Shown: positions 1-5,357 of the stretch, one piece after another
Layout of the letters: each line of letters opens with the position of its first letter
Position numbering within the stretch: the stretch's first letter is position 1
From: Bordetella parapertussis
GTDB taxonomy: Bacteria > Pseudomonadota > Gammaproteobacteria > Burkholderiales > Burkholderiaceae_B
Length of the DNA: 6,574 bases
Assembly: GCA_945882005.1 (NCBI GenBank)
Contig: CAMCWG010000171.1
Span: 1 to 6,574, forward strand
Reading direction: 5' to 3'
The notes under the pieces: generated by a model
The model's database searches: none
Told to the model about the DNA's origin: nothing
What the model saw: the letters and a program-made list of their open reading frames with translations, nothing else
Made by a program: the position numbers and the translations under genes

Positions 1-1107
1 GGGGCAATCCAGAGTGAACTCGAGGTTGTTCTCGTAACCAGCTTCTTTGAGGAGCGCCTTGGCTTTCTCAACATCGTAGGGAACACGCTTGCCCATTGCC
101 TCTGAGTAACCATGAACTTGAGGCGAAATCATGGCGCCGGTTGGCAAGGACATACCGCGCATCACAGATTTTTTAATTGCTTCGATATCGATCGAGCGAT
201 AAAGCGCTTCGCGCACACGTACATCCTGCATCGGGTTCTTACCCTTGATGTTGCTGTACTTAAGCTCTGGGCTCTTCACATCCATCGCGAGGTAGATCGT
301 ACGGTTCTCGTTGCCATCAAGCACTTTGACTTGCTTGCGTAAACGATCTAAATCTTGTGCGGGCGGATCCAACACAAAGTCCACTTCACCAGACAACAGC
401 GCAGCTGTGCGAGTCGCATTCTGTTTAATCGGCGTGTAGATAATTTCAGTTACGTTACCTTTCTTGGTTGGTTTGCCCCACCAGTTTGGGTTCTCTGCAT
501 AGGTCGTTTTGATATCGACTTCACGCGTTTTGAGGATATAGGGACCAGTGCCCATCGCATTGCGGGCTGCAAAGCTTTCCTCTTTTTTATTGAAGTCTTG
601 GGGCAACATTGCGTTGTTCTTTTCAGCCCAAGCCTTGCTCATGATGCCAAGCGAAGGCAACTGCCGCAGCAGCACAGGGTTTGGTCCGGCAGTCGCGATT
701 TCGACTGTGAGAGGATCAATCGCCTTGACATCGCTGATGCCAGCAACATAAGACTTGAACTGGGAGGAAGGCGCCATGGCGCGCTTGATCGAAAAGACAA
801 CGTCGTCGGCCGTAAACGCTGAGCCGTCATGAAACTTTACGTTCGGGCGCAACTTGAACCGCCAAAGCGATGGATTGATCTGCTCCCAAGAGACGGCTAG
901 CGAAGGAACCACTTCAAACTTATCGTTGTAGCCCAAGAGGGGGTCATACACCCAAAGGTTGGCGGCAATGTTCAAGCCCTCGTTTTGTGAGTGCGGGTCC
1001 AGAGTCAGGATATCGCCCTGGCTGGTCCACTTGAAGGTTTTGGCACTTCCCACAGCTGGAAACAAAAAGGCTGCTGTCAACGCGGCAGCGATAAGTGATC
1101 GACGCAT
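1..1107 (-). CDS. ABC transporter periplasmic substrate-binding protein, family 5 (peptide/nickel type), C-terminus cut off by window edge
   Basis: The open frame runs from an ATG at 1107 to the left edge, 369 codons with no stop; family members are usually about 500-540 residues, so roughly a quarter to a third lies outside. Residues 1-22 form a Sec signal peptide (basic MRRS, hydrophobic core LIAAALTAAFLFPAV, likely cut after GSA). No lipobox cysteine is seen, so a soluble periplasmic protein is expected. The mature part has family 5 hallmarks: TLDPHSQNEG (35-44), the signature region KFHDGSAFTADDVVFSIKR (91-109), GTGPY (186-190), and the VREALYRSIDIEAI stretch (298-311). An AAGGA ribosome binding site lies about 9 nt upstream of the start. 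It probably delivers a peptide or similar solute to an ABC permease, whose genes may follow beyond position 1. The 92-nt spacer to the upstream Bug pseudogene (1108-1199) holds only a weak 5-bp stem (1148-1152/1162-1166) and no convincing terminator or promoter. The ligand cannot be told. Confidence 0.9.
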   Translation of the reverse strand, partial: MRRSLIAAALTAAFLFPAVGSAKTFKWTSQGDILTLDPHSQNEGLNIAANLWVYDPLLGYNDKFEVVPSLAVSWEQINPSLWRFKLRPNVKFHDGSAFTADDVVFSIKRAMAPSSQFKSYVAGISDVKAIDPLTVEIATAGPNPVLLRQLPSLGIMSKAWAEKNNAMLPQDFNKKEESFAARNAMGTGPYILKTREVDIKTTYAENPNWWGKPTKKGNVTEIIYTPIKQNATRTAALLSGEVDFVLDPPAQDLDRLRKQVKVLDGNENRTIYLAMDVKSPELKYSNIKGKNPMQDVRVREALYRSIDIEAIKKSVMRGMSLPTGAMISPQVHGYSEAMGKRVPYDVEKAKALLKEAGYENNLEFTLDCP

Positions 1108-1199
1108 GGCTCGGTCCTTAAGAAAAGTTCAGTAACGATCTCAGTTTGCCCCATCCGCTCAGGGGCGTCAACAATGAGCATATAACTACGGGTTTGCGC

Positions 1200-2013
1200 T
1201 TAGTTCAGCTTGATATTGTTGGATTTTGCAACACCACTCCATTTTTTACGCTCGCCAACAATAAACGCCTTGAATTCGGCTGGCGTGTCGCCCACAGGCT
1301 GGGCGCCGAGCTCGAAAAACTGCTTTTCAATCTCCGGTGTGCGCAAAATCGCCATCAAATGACGGCTCAGCTCGTCCACCAACGGTTGGGGCGTTGCAGC
1401 AGGGGCCATCAGACCAAACCAAGCCGACACATCGTATCCGGGTACACCTGCCTCAGCCATGGTTGGGATCTCTGGGGCGCCCGGCCAACGCTTTGCCGTC
1501 GTCACGGCCAAGGCGCGAACCTTACCCGACTTAATGAAGGCCATTGAAGACGGCAGGTTATCAATACCAACACTGACTTGTCCGCCGATCAAATCGACCA
1601 ACATCGGCGATCCACCTTTGTAAGGCACATGCACGATATCGATCCCTGCCAGTGACTTAAAGAGTTCACCACTCATGTGTGGAGAACCACCATGACTGGT
1701 CGAACCGAAATTAATGGTGCCGGGCTTAGCCTTCGCTAATGCAATCAACTCTTTCAGGTTTTTGCGAGCCAATCACACCACCGGCGCCAGGACGATTATC
1801 GATCACGACGGTCCGACCTAGGCGTTCACCGAGTTTGGGCGCCACTGCACGGGCCAACAAGTCCGTCGTGCCACCCGCGGGGTAAGGCACGACGATTCGA
1901 ATCGGGCGATCGGCAAACGCTGTTTGAGCCGATACGCCAGAACACACCAGCACCGCACCTGCCAGGGCCGAGGTGAGCTTGCTTAGCCATTTAAAACCAT
2001 TATTGTTTTTCAT
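1200..2013 (-). pseudogene. Bug/TctC-family tripartite tricarboxylate transporter substrate-binding protein, broken by internal deletion and frameshift
   Basis: Two pieces of one Bug-family periplasmic binding protein lie in different frames. The N-terminal piece starts at ATG 2013 (GGAG about 14 nt upstream) with a signal peptide ending near AQTAFA, then RPIRIVVPYPAGGTTD (ligand loop), and ends its homologous part at GAGGVIGS (about residue 83). It then reads 12 unrelated residues to a stop at 1728-1726, giving a 95-residue product. The C-terminal piece resumes at KNLKELIALAKAKPG and continues through GSTSHGGSPHMSGE and VPYKGGSPMLVDLIGG to a TAA at 1202-1200, about 187 residues. Intact Bug proteins are about 320-330 residues and carry a PDGYTL-type block between these parts; that block, about 55-60 residues, is missing. 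Frame arithmetic requires the lost length to be 3n+2 nt. The gene follows the small AtuA gene after 54 nt, so it was probably the uptake protein of this cluster. An assembly error remains possible, but a single-base error cannot explain the missing block. Confidence 0.88.
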
Positions 2014-2067
2014 GATGAATGTCTCTTCTCCGTTTATTGTGAACTTCGTTGTGTACGTCAGCAAACT

Positions 2068-2430
2068 TTAAGCATTCGGCAATAGATGTTGGCCCTGCAA
2101 GTGAGACTGCAAGGCTGCCGGTACCTCTAATTCAAAGTTCAATATCGCAGCGGACAGCGCTTTGCCGTAATTGTCCAGGCACAAGCTACGCGACACCCCC
2201 CCGCCGAGCGCACCTTGCGCAACAAAGTTCATCGCATGGAGCTGATCAACGTCGTAGCGGGTGACCGAACCTTTAATGGCACCAGCATAAAAATCTTTAA
2301 ACCGCTCCGCAGTCAGTTGCGCCTTTAATAAGGGATATAACTCTGGCGTATACGCAAATACAGCAATATTTGAGGTGTCGCCTTTATCGCCGGAACGAGC
2401 GTGTGCAACATGTTGAAGTTTTACTTTCAT
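2068..2430 (-). CDS. AtuA-like small subunit/domain protein (about 120 aa)
   Basis: This 120-residue protein matches the C-terminal domain that in some AtuA-type proteins is fused to the large DUF1446 domain. Visible marks are HARSGDKGDTSN at residues 10-21, and a glycine-rich block with LHAMNFV (65-71), GALGGGVSR (73-81) and CLDNYGKALS (84-93), all very typical of the family. Its molecular role is not established; it presumably works with the large AtuA protein encoded just upstream. The ATG at 2430 is only 3 nt after the TGA of that gene (2436-2434), and the local ribosome binding site is weak (GTGAG, inside the upstream gene's end), so translational coupling is likely. No signal peptide or membrane segment is seen, so it should be cytoplasmic. 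The family call is strong; the function is inferred from neighbours only. Confidence 0.88.
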   Translation of the reverse strand: MKVKLQHVAHARSGDKGDTSNIAVFAYTPELYPLLKAQLTAERFKDFYAGAIKGSVTRYDVDQLHAMNFVAQGALGGGVSRSLCLDNYGKALSAAILNFELEVPAALQSHLQGQHLLPNA

Positions 2431-2433
2431 GGT

Positions 2434-3789
2434 TCAACTCACAAAAAAGTTTATGGTGGGCACAATGCGTTCGCGCGGCACAAGCGATGACCATACGCCA
2501 ATCACTTCACGCGTACGGTCTTGGTGCGGCACACGTTTGCCCGTGTGAGCAATTCCTGACACCGCCATGCCATCAACCTCACGACCGACCTTGATCGCCT
2601 GCTCACGCGTCTTGGTGCGAGCCGCCACACGCACAGCGACCTCGTACGGTTCCGGTGCATCTTTAGGGGTCGCATCGCCATGAATTGCGTTTAAGCCTAG
2701 ATAGTCGATTCGAATTTCTTCGGCCTCGAGCTTCACAATCTTGAAGCGCTCTTCCAAAATCTTCTTTGCCAGCTGCGCCCGACGCAACGCGCCCGGACCG
2801 GCGTAGAAAAACATGTCCTCACCGATAAACCCCTCGGTGCAACCAATCGACACTTTGAGCGTTGGTGTGCGAGGCTTTCCACTGATGTGACTGACTTTGA
2901 CACGATCTGTACCCACTTGCTCGAGTACCGCCGTCGAGAAGTCCACCACCACATCGGGCGTCAAATAATTGAAAGGATCATGTACCTCGTACAACAATTG
3001 TTCTTTGATGGTTTGCAAGGTAATCGCTCCGCCTGTGCCGGCCACTTTGCTGATCACAGCACTTCCATCGGAGCTAACTTCAGCGATGGGAAAACCAAAA
3101 TTCCACGGCTCTGGTACATCTTTGAAACCTGGGTCTGCAAAATAGCCGCCCGTTGCTTGCGCACCGCACTCCAGAATGTGGCCAATCCCCGTCCCTTGCC
3201 CGAGCTTGATGTGATCCAGCGGATCCCAGCCGAACTCAAACATCATGGGTGCCAAAAAGATAGATGGATCAGCAACGCGACCCGTCATCACAATCTGAGC
3301 ACCAGCCTTTAAGGCTTGAACAATTGGCTCCGCACCTTGATAGACCTCGGCCGAGATCAAGGTCGACTGCAAACTCGCCGTGGGTTTGCCATTCTCTAGA
3401 ATGGTATCGGTCAGCTCCAACACATGCTCAGTAATTAGACTGCCATTCACCGCAGCAACCTTTATGCCCGTATAGCCAAACTCTTTGAGCCAATGCACAA
3501 CCCGTTGCGCCGCAGCGTCTGGGTTAATCCAACCTTGGTTACTAATGATCTTCGTGCCACGTGCCATACAGGCGGGCAACACCGCACGCATCCGGTCATC
3601 CAGATACGTGTCATAGCCAGGGAAACTTGGGTCACGCCGCGCACGCACCTGCGCGGCCGACACCGTTGCCTCGGCCATCGTTTCAAAACACAAATAATCT
3701 AGCTCACCCTTCTCTGCGTTGAGCGCTGCAGGCTCTACGCGATCGCCCCACCATGCAGCGCCCGATCCAATTCTGATAACTTTTTTCAT
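2434..3789 (-). CDS. AtuA family protein (DUF1446), large part
   Basis: This 451-residue cytoplasmic protein is of the acyclic terpene utilization AtuA family (DUF1446). Recognisable blocks in order are IGSGAAWWGDRVEPA (7-21), DYLCFETMAEATV (31-43), SNQGWINPDAA (83-93), the MTGRVADPS segment (168-176), GHILECGAQATGGYFADPGF (203-222), and SIGCTEGFIGEDMFFYAGPGAL (314-335). The name comes from the Pseudomonas atu gene cluster for citronellol/geraniol breakdown, but family members occur in many catabolic clusters and the reaction is not defined, so terpene use here is not implied. The start at ATG 3789 has a GAGAG ribosome binding site (3793-3797). The small AtuA-like gene follows 3 nt after the stop, so the two parts are split rather than fused. 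Directly upstream is an intrinsic terminator whose U-tract ends about 9 nt before the ATG, so expression must depend on read-through or on a weak promoter at the end of the cyclase gene. Confidence 0.9.
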   Translation of the reverse strand: MKKVIRIGSGAAWWGDRVEPAALNAEKGELDYLCFETMAEATVSAAQVRARRDPSFPGYDTYLDDRMRAVLPACMARGTKIISNQGWINPDAAAQRVVHWLKEFGYTGIKVAAVNGSLITEHVLELTDTILENGKPTASLQSTLISAEVYQGAEPIVQALKAGAQIVMTGRVADPSIFLAPMMFEFGWDPLDHIKLGQGTGIGHILECGAQATGGYFADPGFKDVPEPWNFGFPIAEVSSDGSAVISKVAGTGGAITLQTIKEQLLYEVHDPFNYLTPDVVVDFSTAVLEQVGTDRVKVSHISGKPRTPTLKVSIGCTEGFIGEDMFFYAGPGALRRAQLAKKILEERFKIVKLEAEEIRIDYLGLNAIHGDATPKDAPEPYEVAVRVAARTKTREQAIKVGREVDGMAVSGIAHTGKRVPHQDRTREVIGVWSSLVPRERIVPTINFFVS

Positions 3790-3798
3790 CTTGCTCTC

Positions 3799-3828
3799 AA
3801 AAAAACGCCCTCAATGCGTTGAGGGCGT
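3799..3828 (-). terminator. Intrinsic terminator after the cyclase gene, abutting the atuA ribosome binding site
   Basis: Read on the minus strand, a perfect 9-bp stem CGCCCTCAA / TTGAGGGCG with loop CGCA (3827-3806, one more A-T pair possible at 3828/3805) is followed by seven T (3805-3799). It starts about 30 nt after the cyclase stop codon. The T-run passes directly into GAGAGCAAG and the ATG of the AtuA gene. It has the form of a strong Rho-independent terminator, but placed inside an apparent operon it could act as a partial terminator or attenuator. Confidence 0.88.
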
Positions 3829-3856
3829 ACGATTCATATACTTACCGATGAGCGTC

Positions 3857-4912
3857 TTAAACGGTCGCAACGGCCGTCGATGGCGACCCCACTGCACCTG
3901 GCAAACGCAGTGGTGGTGCCGTCAACAAGAAACGATTGCGGCCATGCTCACGCAGCCATTTTGCAAGAGGCGTGAGATAAAACATTTCACCCAGATGCAC
4001 GCCGAGCTTAAACAAGCAGTGCTCGTGCAACGGCAAGGTCGCGCAACAACCCACGTGATCCACTGCTGGATATTGTTCTACGGCATAGTTATCAGCCATC
4101 AATACAACCAGCTGACTATCGGTAATCCAGTTCAATAATTTTTTGTCACGACCGTTCAACGCGGCACAACTGTTTTCTAGGGTGTGCAGGTCAGGCTTAC
4201 CCTTCATATCCATGAGCATTTGCGCGAAGCCTGTGTGCAAACACACCATATCGCCCGGCTCGACAACTACCTTATCTTGCTCCATGACCCGCATCAACGT
4301 GTCGTAACCAACGACCTCACGCTTGTTACCAAAGTGGGCGTGAAAATCCAGCATGACACCGCGCCCTTGTACACAGGCCTCCGCCATATTTTGAATACCA
4401 AGTGCTGTTGCATTAGAAGTCGAACGCTGATCGCCAGGTTGCGGCACTCCTGCGTCTTTCGCATCGGTCGGACCTTGAATATCGTCACCCGCGCGATAGC
4501 CGTTGTAATAGACTGATTCCGCAATGCCGTCGCCATTCGCATCGAAGCGGGATCCTACGTGAGCCAAACTATCCCATTGCGTGGAGTACTGCAAATGCAT
4601 CACAACGAGGTCATCGCTGACAACATCGCTGTGCATCTCGTTATCGCGAAACAGCCCGTAGTTCATGTTTGGACGATCGCCACGCAGCGTTGGACGAATA
4701 ACCGGGGGAAAACGTCTAGGGTTCAACAAGTTGCCGCCAGGCAAATCCAGCGGCAGGCTCAGGCAGAAAGGTTGAAACTCTTTGACTTCAGCGATGCCCT
4801 GCTTAAGCTTGGCTGGCGTCAAGAGATTGATGCGACCGCGCTGGTCGTCCGGTCCAAAATCACCCCATGTCGAGCCTTCAGGACGATTTACCCAACGTTT
4901 TGACCCGCTCAT
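3857..4912 (-). CDS. Cyclase family protein (PF04199, kynurenine formamidase-like metal-dependent hydrolase)
   Basis: This cytoplasmic enzyme has 351 residues from the chosen start. It belongs to the long-form cyclase/kynurenine-formamidase-like family, metal-dependent hydrolases acting on amide or ester-like bonds. Key segments are WGDFGPDDQRGRINLLTP (16-33), the metal-site region STQWDSLAHVG (110-120, in place of the GTHxDxxxH of short members, with Asp114 and His118 as likely ligands), DFHAHFG (189-195), VEPGDMVCLHTGF (217-229), the HEHCLFKLGVHLGE segment (296-309) carrying further likely ligands, and a C-terminal PLRLPGAVGSPSTAVA. The frame stays open to a GTG at 5020, but the ATG at 4912 is preferred: it has GGAG about 10 nt upstream, and the family's conserved N-terminal block begins right after it, while the extra 36 residues look like translated leader. 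The neighbouring AtuA pair and Bug gene suggest a shared catabolic job. The substrate is unknown. Confidence 0.9.
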   Translation of the reverse strand: MSGSKRWVNRPEGSTWGDFGPDDQRGRINLLTPAKLKQGIAEVKEFQPFCLSLPLDLPGGNLLNPRRFPPVIRPTLRGDRPNMNYGLFRDNEMHSDVVSDDLVVMHLQYSTQWDSLAHVGSRFDANGDGIAESVYYNGYRAGDDIQGPTDAKDAGVPQPGDQRSTSNATALGIQNMAEACVQGRGVMLDFHAHFGNKREVVGYDTLMRVMEQDKVVVEPGDMVCLHTGFAQMLMDMKGKPDLHTLENSCAALNGRDKKLLNWITDSQLVVLMADNYAVEQYPAVDHVGCCATLPLHEHCLFKLGVHLGEMFYLTPLAKWLREHGRNRFLLTAPPLRLPGAVGSPSTAVATV

Positions 4913-4940
4913 GCTTTGTATCTCCGATTTATGTTTATTG

Positions 4941-4980
4941 TGACTAGCAGTCAGTATGCGTTCTTTTTTTACGCTGCTAG
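4941..4980. promoter_or_regulatory. Inverted repeats in the cyclase leader (candidate operator or leader hairpin)
   Basis: Two nested symmetries lie 29-70 nt upstream of the cyclase ATG. TGACTAGCAGTCA (4941-4953) is a palindrome with 5-bp arms. CTAGCAG (4944-4950) pairs perfectly with CTGCTAG (4974-4980), with a further GCGT (4958-4961) / ACGC (4971-4974) pairing inside. The loop carries a run of seven T on the plus strand (4964-4970). It could bind a dimeric regulator or fold in the leader RNA. No regulator gene is in the window. Function is inferred from position and symmetry only. Confidence 0.4.
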
Positions 4981-4981
4981 G

Positions 4982-5010
4982 ATAGTCAACCGATCTGGGC
5001 ATTGAGTCAA
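4982..5010 (-). promoter_or_regulatory. Candidate sigma70-type promoter for the cyclase gene
   Basis: On the minus strand TTGACT (5010-5005, 5 of 6 to the -35 consensus) is followed after 17 nt by GACTAT (4987-4982, 3 of 6 to the -10 consensus, keeping the important A2 and final T). Transcription would start near 4975, inside the inverted repeat. A second TTGACT occurs 21 nt downstream (4989-4984), so the hexamer may instead be part of a direct repeat. The assignment is weak, but this stretch between the 5065-5029 terminator and the cyclase ATG must hold the promoter unless transcription reads through. Confidence 0.3.
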
Positions 5011-5028
5011 GTCTGCTCACTGTGCGAC

Positions 5029-5065
5029 AAAAGCAAAAGGGCCGCTGACATTGTCAGCGGCCCTT
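5029..5065 (-). terminator. Intrinsic terminator of the 43-residue small gene
   Basis: A perfect 13-bp G+C-rich stem, AAGGGCCGCTGAC / GTCAGCGGCCCTT with a 3-nt loop (5065-5037), is followed on the minus strand by TTGCTTTT (5036-5029). It lies 58 nt past the stop of the small gene. On the plus strand no good T-run follows, so it serves the minus strand. It separates the small gene from the cyclase unit. Confidence 0.85.
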
Positions 5066-5123
5066 CACTTAAATCATTTTGGTCTACGCAGACTACCGCA
5101 AAGACCCGTCAATATGCCAATAC

Positions 5124-5255
5124 TCAGGCTTTCTTGACTTTTTCAAGCATCTTGAACACGCCTTTAGGAGCGTTGACGAACAGGCGCTTGAAGGCCTTGC
5201 CTAAGCAACGGCGCTCGAGAGTGTTGCGACGCGTACGTTTTGTTTCTGAAGCCAT
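5124..5255 (-). CDS. Small, strongly basic hypothetical protein, 43 aa
   Basis: ATG at 5255 to TGA at 5126-5124 gives 43 residues, beginning MASETKRTRRNTLERRC and ending KMLEKVKKA. I do not recognise the family. It has 8 Lys and 6 Arg against 3 Glu, a net charge of about +11, one cysteine (Cys17), and a middle stretch (LGKAFKRLFVN, 18-28) that could form an amphipathic helix; there is no signal peptide or membrane segment. Evidence that it is real: a strong GGAGAA ribosome binding site 5-10 nt upstream of the ATG, a TATACT -10-like box at a fitting distance, and a strong terminator downstream, so it has a complete transcription unit of its own. It is divergent from uvrA with about 100 nt between the starts. 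The charge suggests nucleic-acid, ribosome or membrane-surface contact, but this is only inference. Confidence 0.72.
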   Translation of the reverse strand: MASETKRTRRNTLERRCLGKAFKRLFVNAPKGVFKMLEKVKKA

Positions 5256-5278
5256 AGCAATTCTCCGGTAGGGAACTG

Positions 5279-5284
5279 AGTATA
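5279..5284 (-). promoter_or_regulatory. -10 box of the small basic protein gene
   Basis: TATACT on the minus strand (5 of 6 to TATAAT) would place the transcription start near 5272, leaving a leader of about 17 nt that contains the GGAGAA ribosome binding site before the ATG at 5255. No good -35 hexamer is found at 16-18 nt (best 3 of 6), so the assignment rests on the -10 match and spacing. Confidence 0.45.
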
Positions 5285-5345
5285 TTACCCTAAATTTGAC
5301 CCGGTTATCGCGGCCCTTACTAACCCCGGCTCGACTCGCCCGCTC

Positions 5346-5351
5346 TATGAT
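5346..5351 (+). promoter_or_regulatory. -10-like box directly before uvrA
   Basis: TATGAT (5 of 6 to TATAAT) ends 6 nt before the uvrA ATG, so transcription from it would start at or next to the A of the start codon and give a leaderless message. No -35 match lies at 16-18 nt. The alternative is a start further upstream, for example from TTGACC at 5297-5302, whose 17-nt-spaced -10 is only ACTAAC. No LexA-type CTG-N10-CAG box is seen between 5256 and 5357. Confidence 0.35.
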
Positions 5352-5357
5352 TGCGCC

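Noticed and set aside
355..822. Long open plus-strand frame (155 codons) and similar frames at 112-342
   Set aside because: They are antisense to the well-supported family 5 binding protein, whose signal peptide and motifs are clear; the plus-strand translations show no recognisable domain.
1148..1166. GCCCC/GGGGC stem between the Bug pseudogene and the family 5 binding protein gene, as a terminator
   Set aside because: Only 5 bp with a 9-nt loop and no following T-run on the minus strand.
1146..1547. 133-codon plus-strand frame
   Set aside because: It is antisense to the C-terminal half of the Bug pseudogene and its translation has no family features.
2014..2064. Upstream TTG start at 2064 for the Bug N-terminal fragment
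   Set aside because: The ATG at 2013 starts a normal signal peptide with basic and hydrophobic parts; the extension adds polar residues before it.
2887..3312. 141-codon plus-strand frame
   Set aside because: It is the shadow of the AtuA gene on the opposite strand; that gene has strong family motifs over the same bases.
4913..5020. 36-residue N-terminal extension of the cyclase from a GTG at 5020
   Set aside because: The extension does not resemble the family, overlaps the likely promoter and inverted repeats, and the ATG at 4912 has a better ribosome binding site.
5256..5357. LexA (SOS) box upstream of uvrA
   Set aside because: No CTG-N10-CAG or close variant was found in the divergent promoter region.
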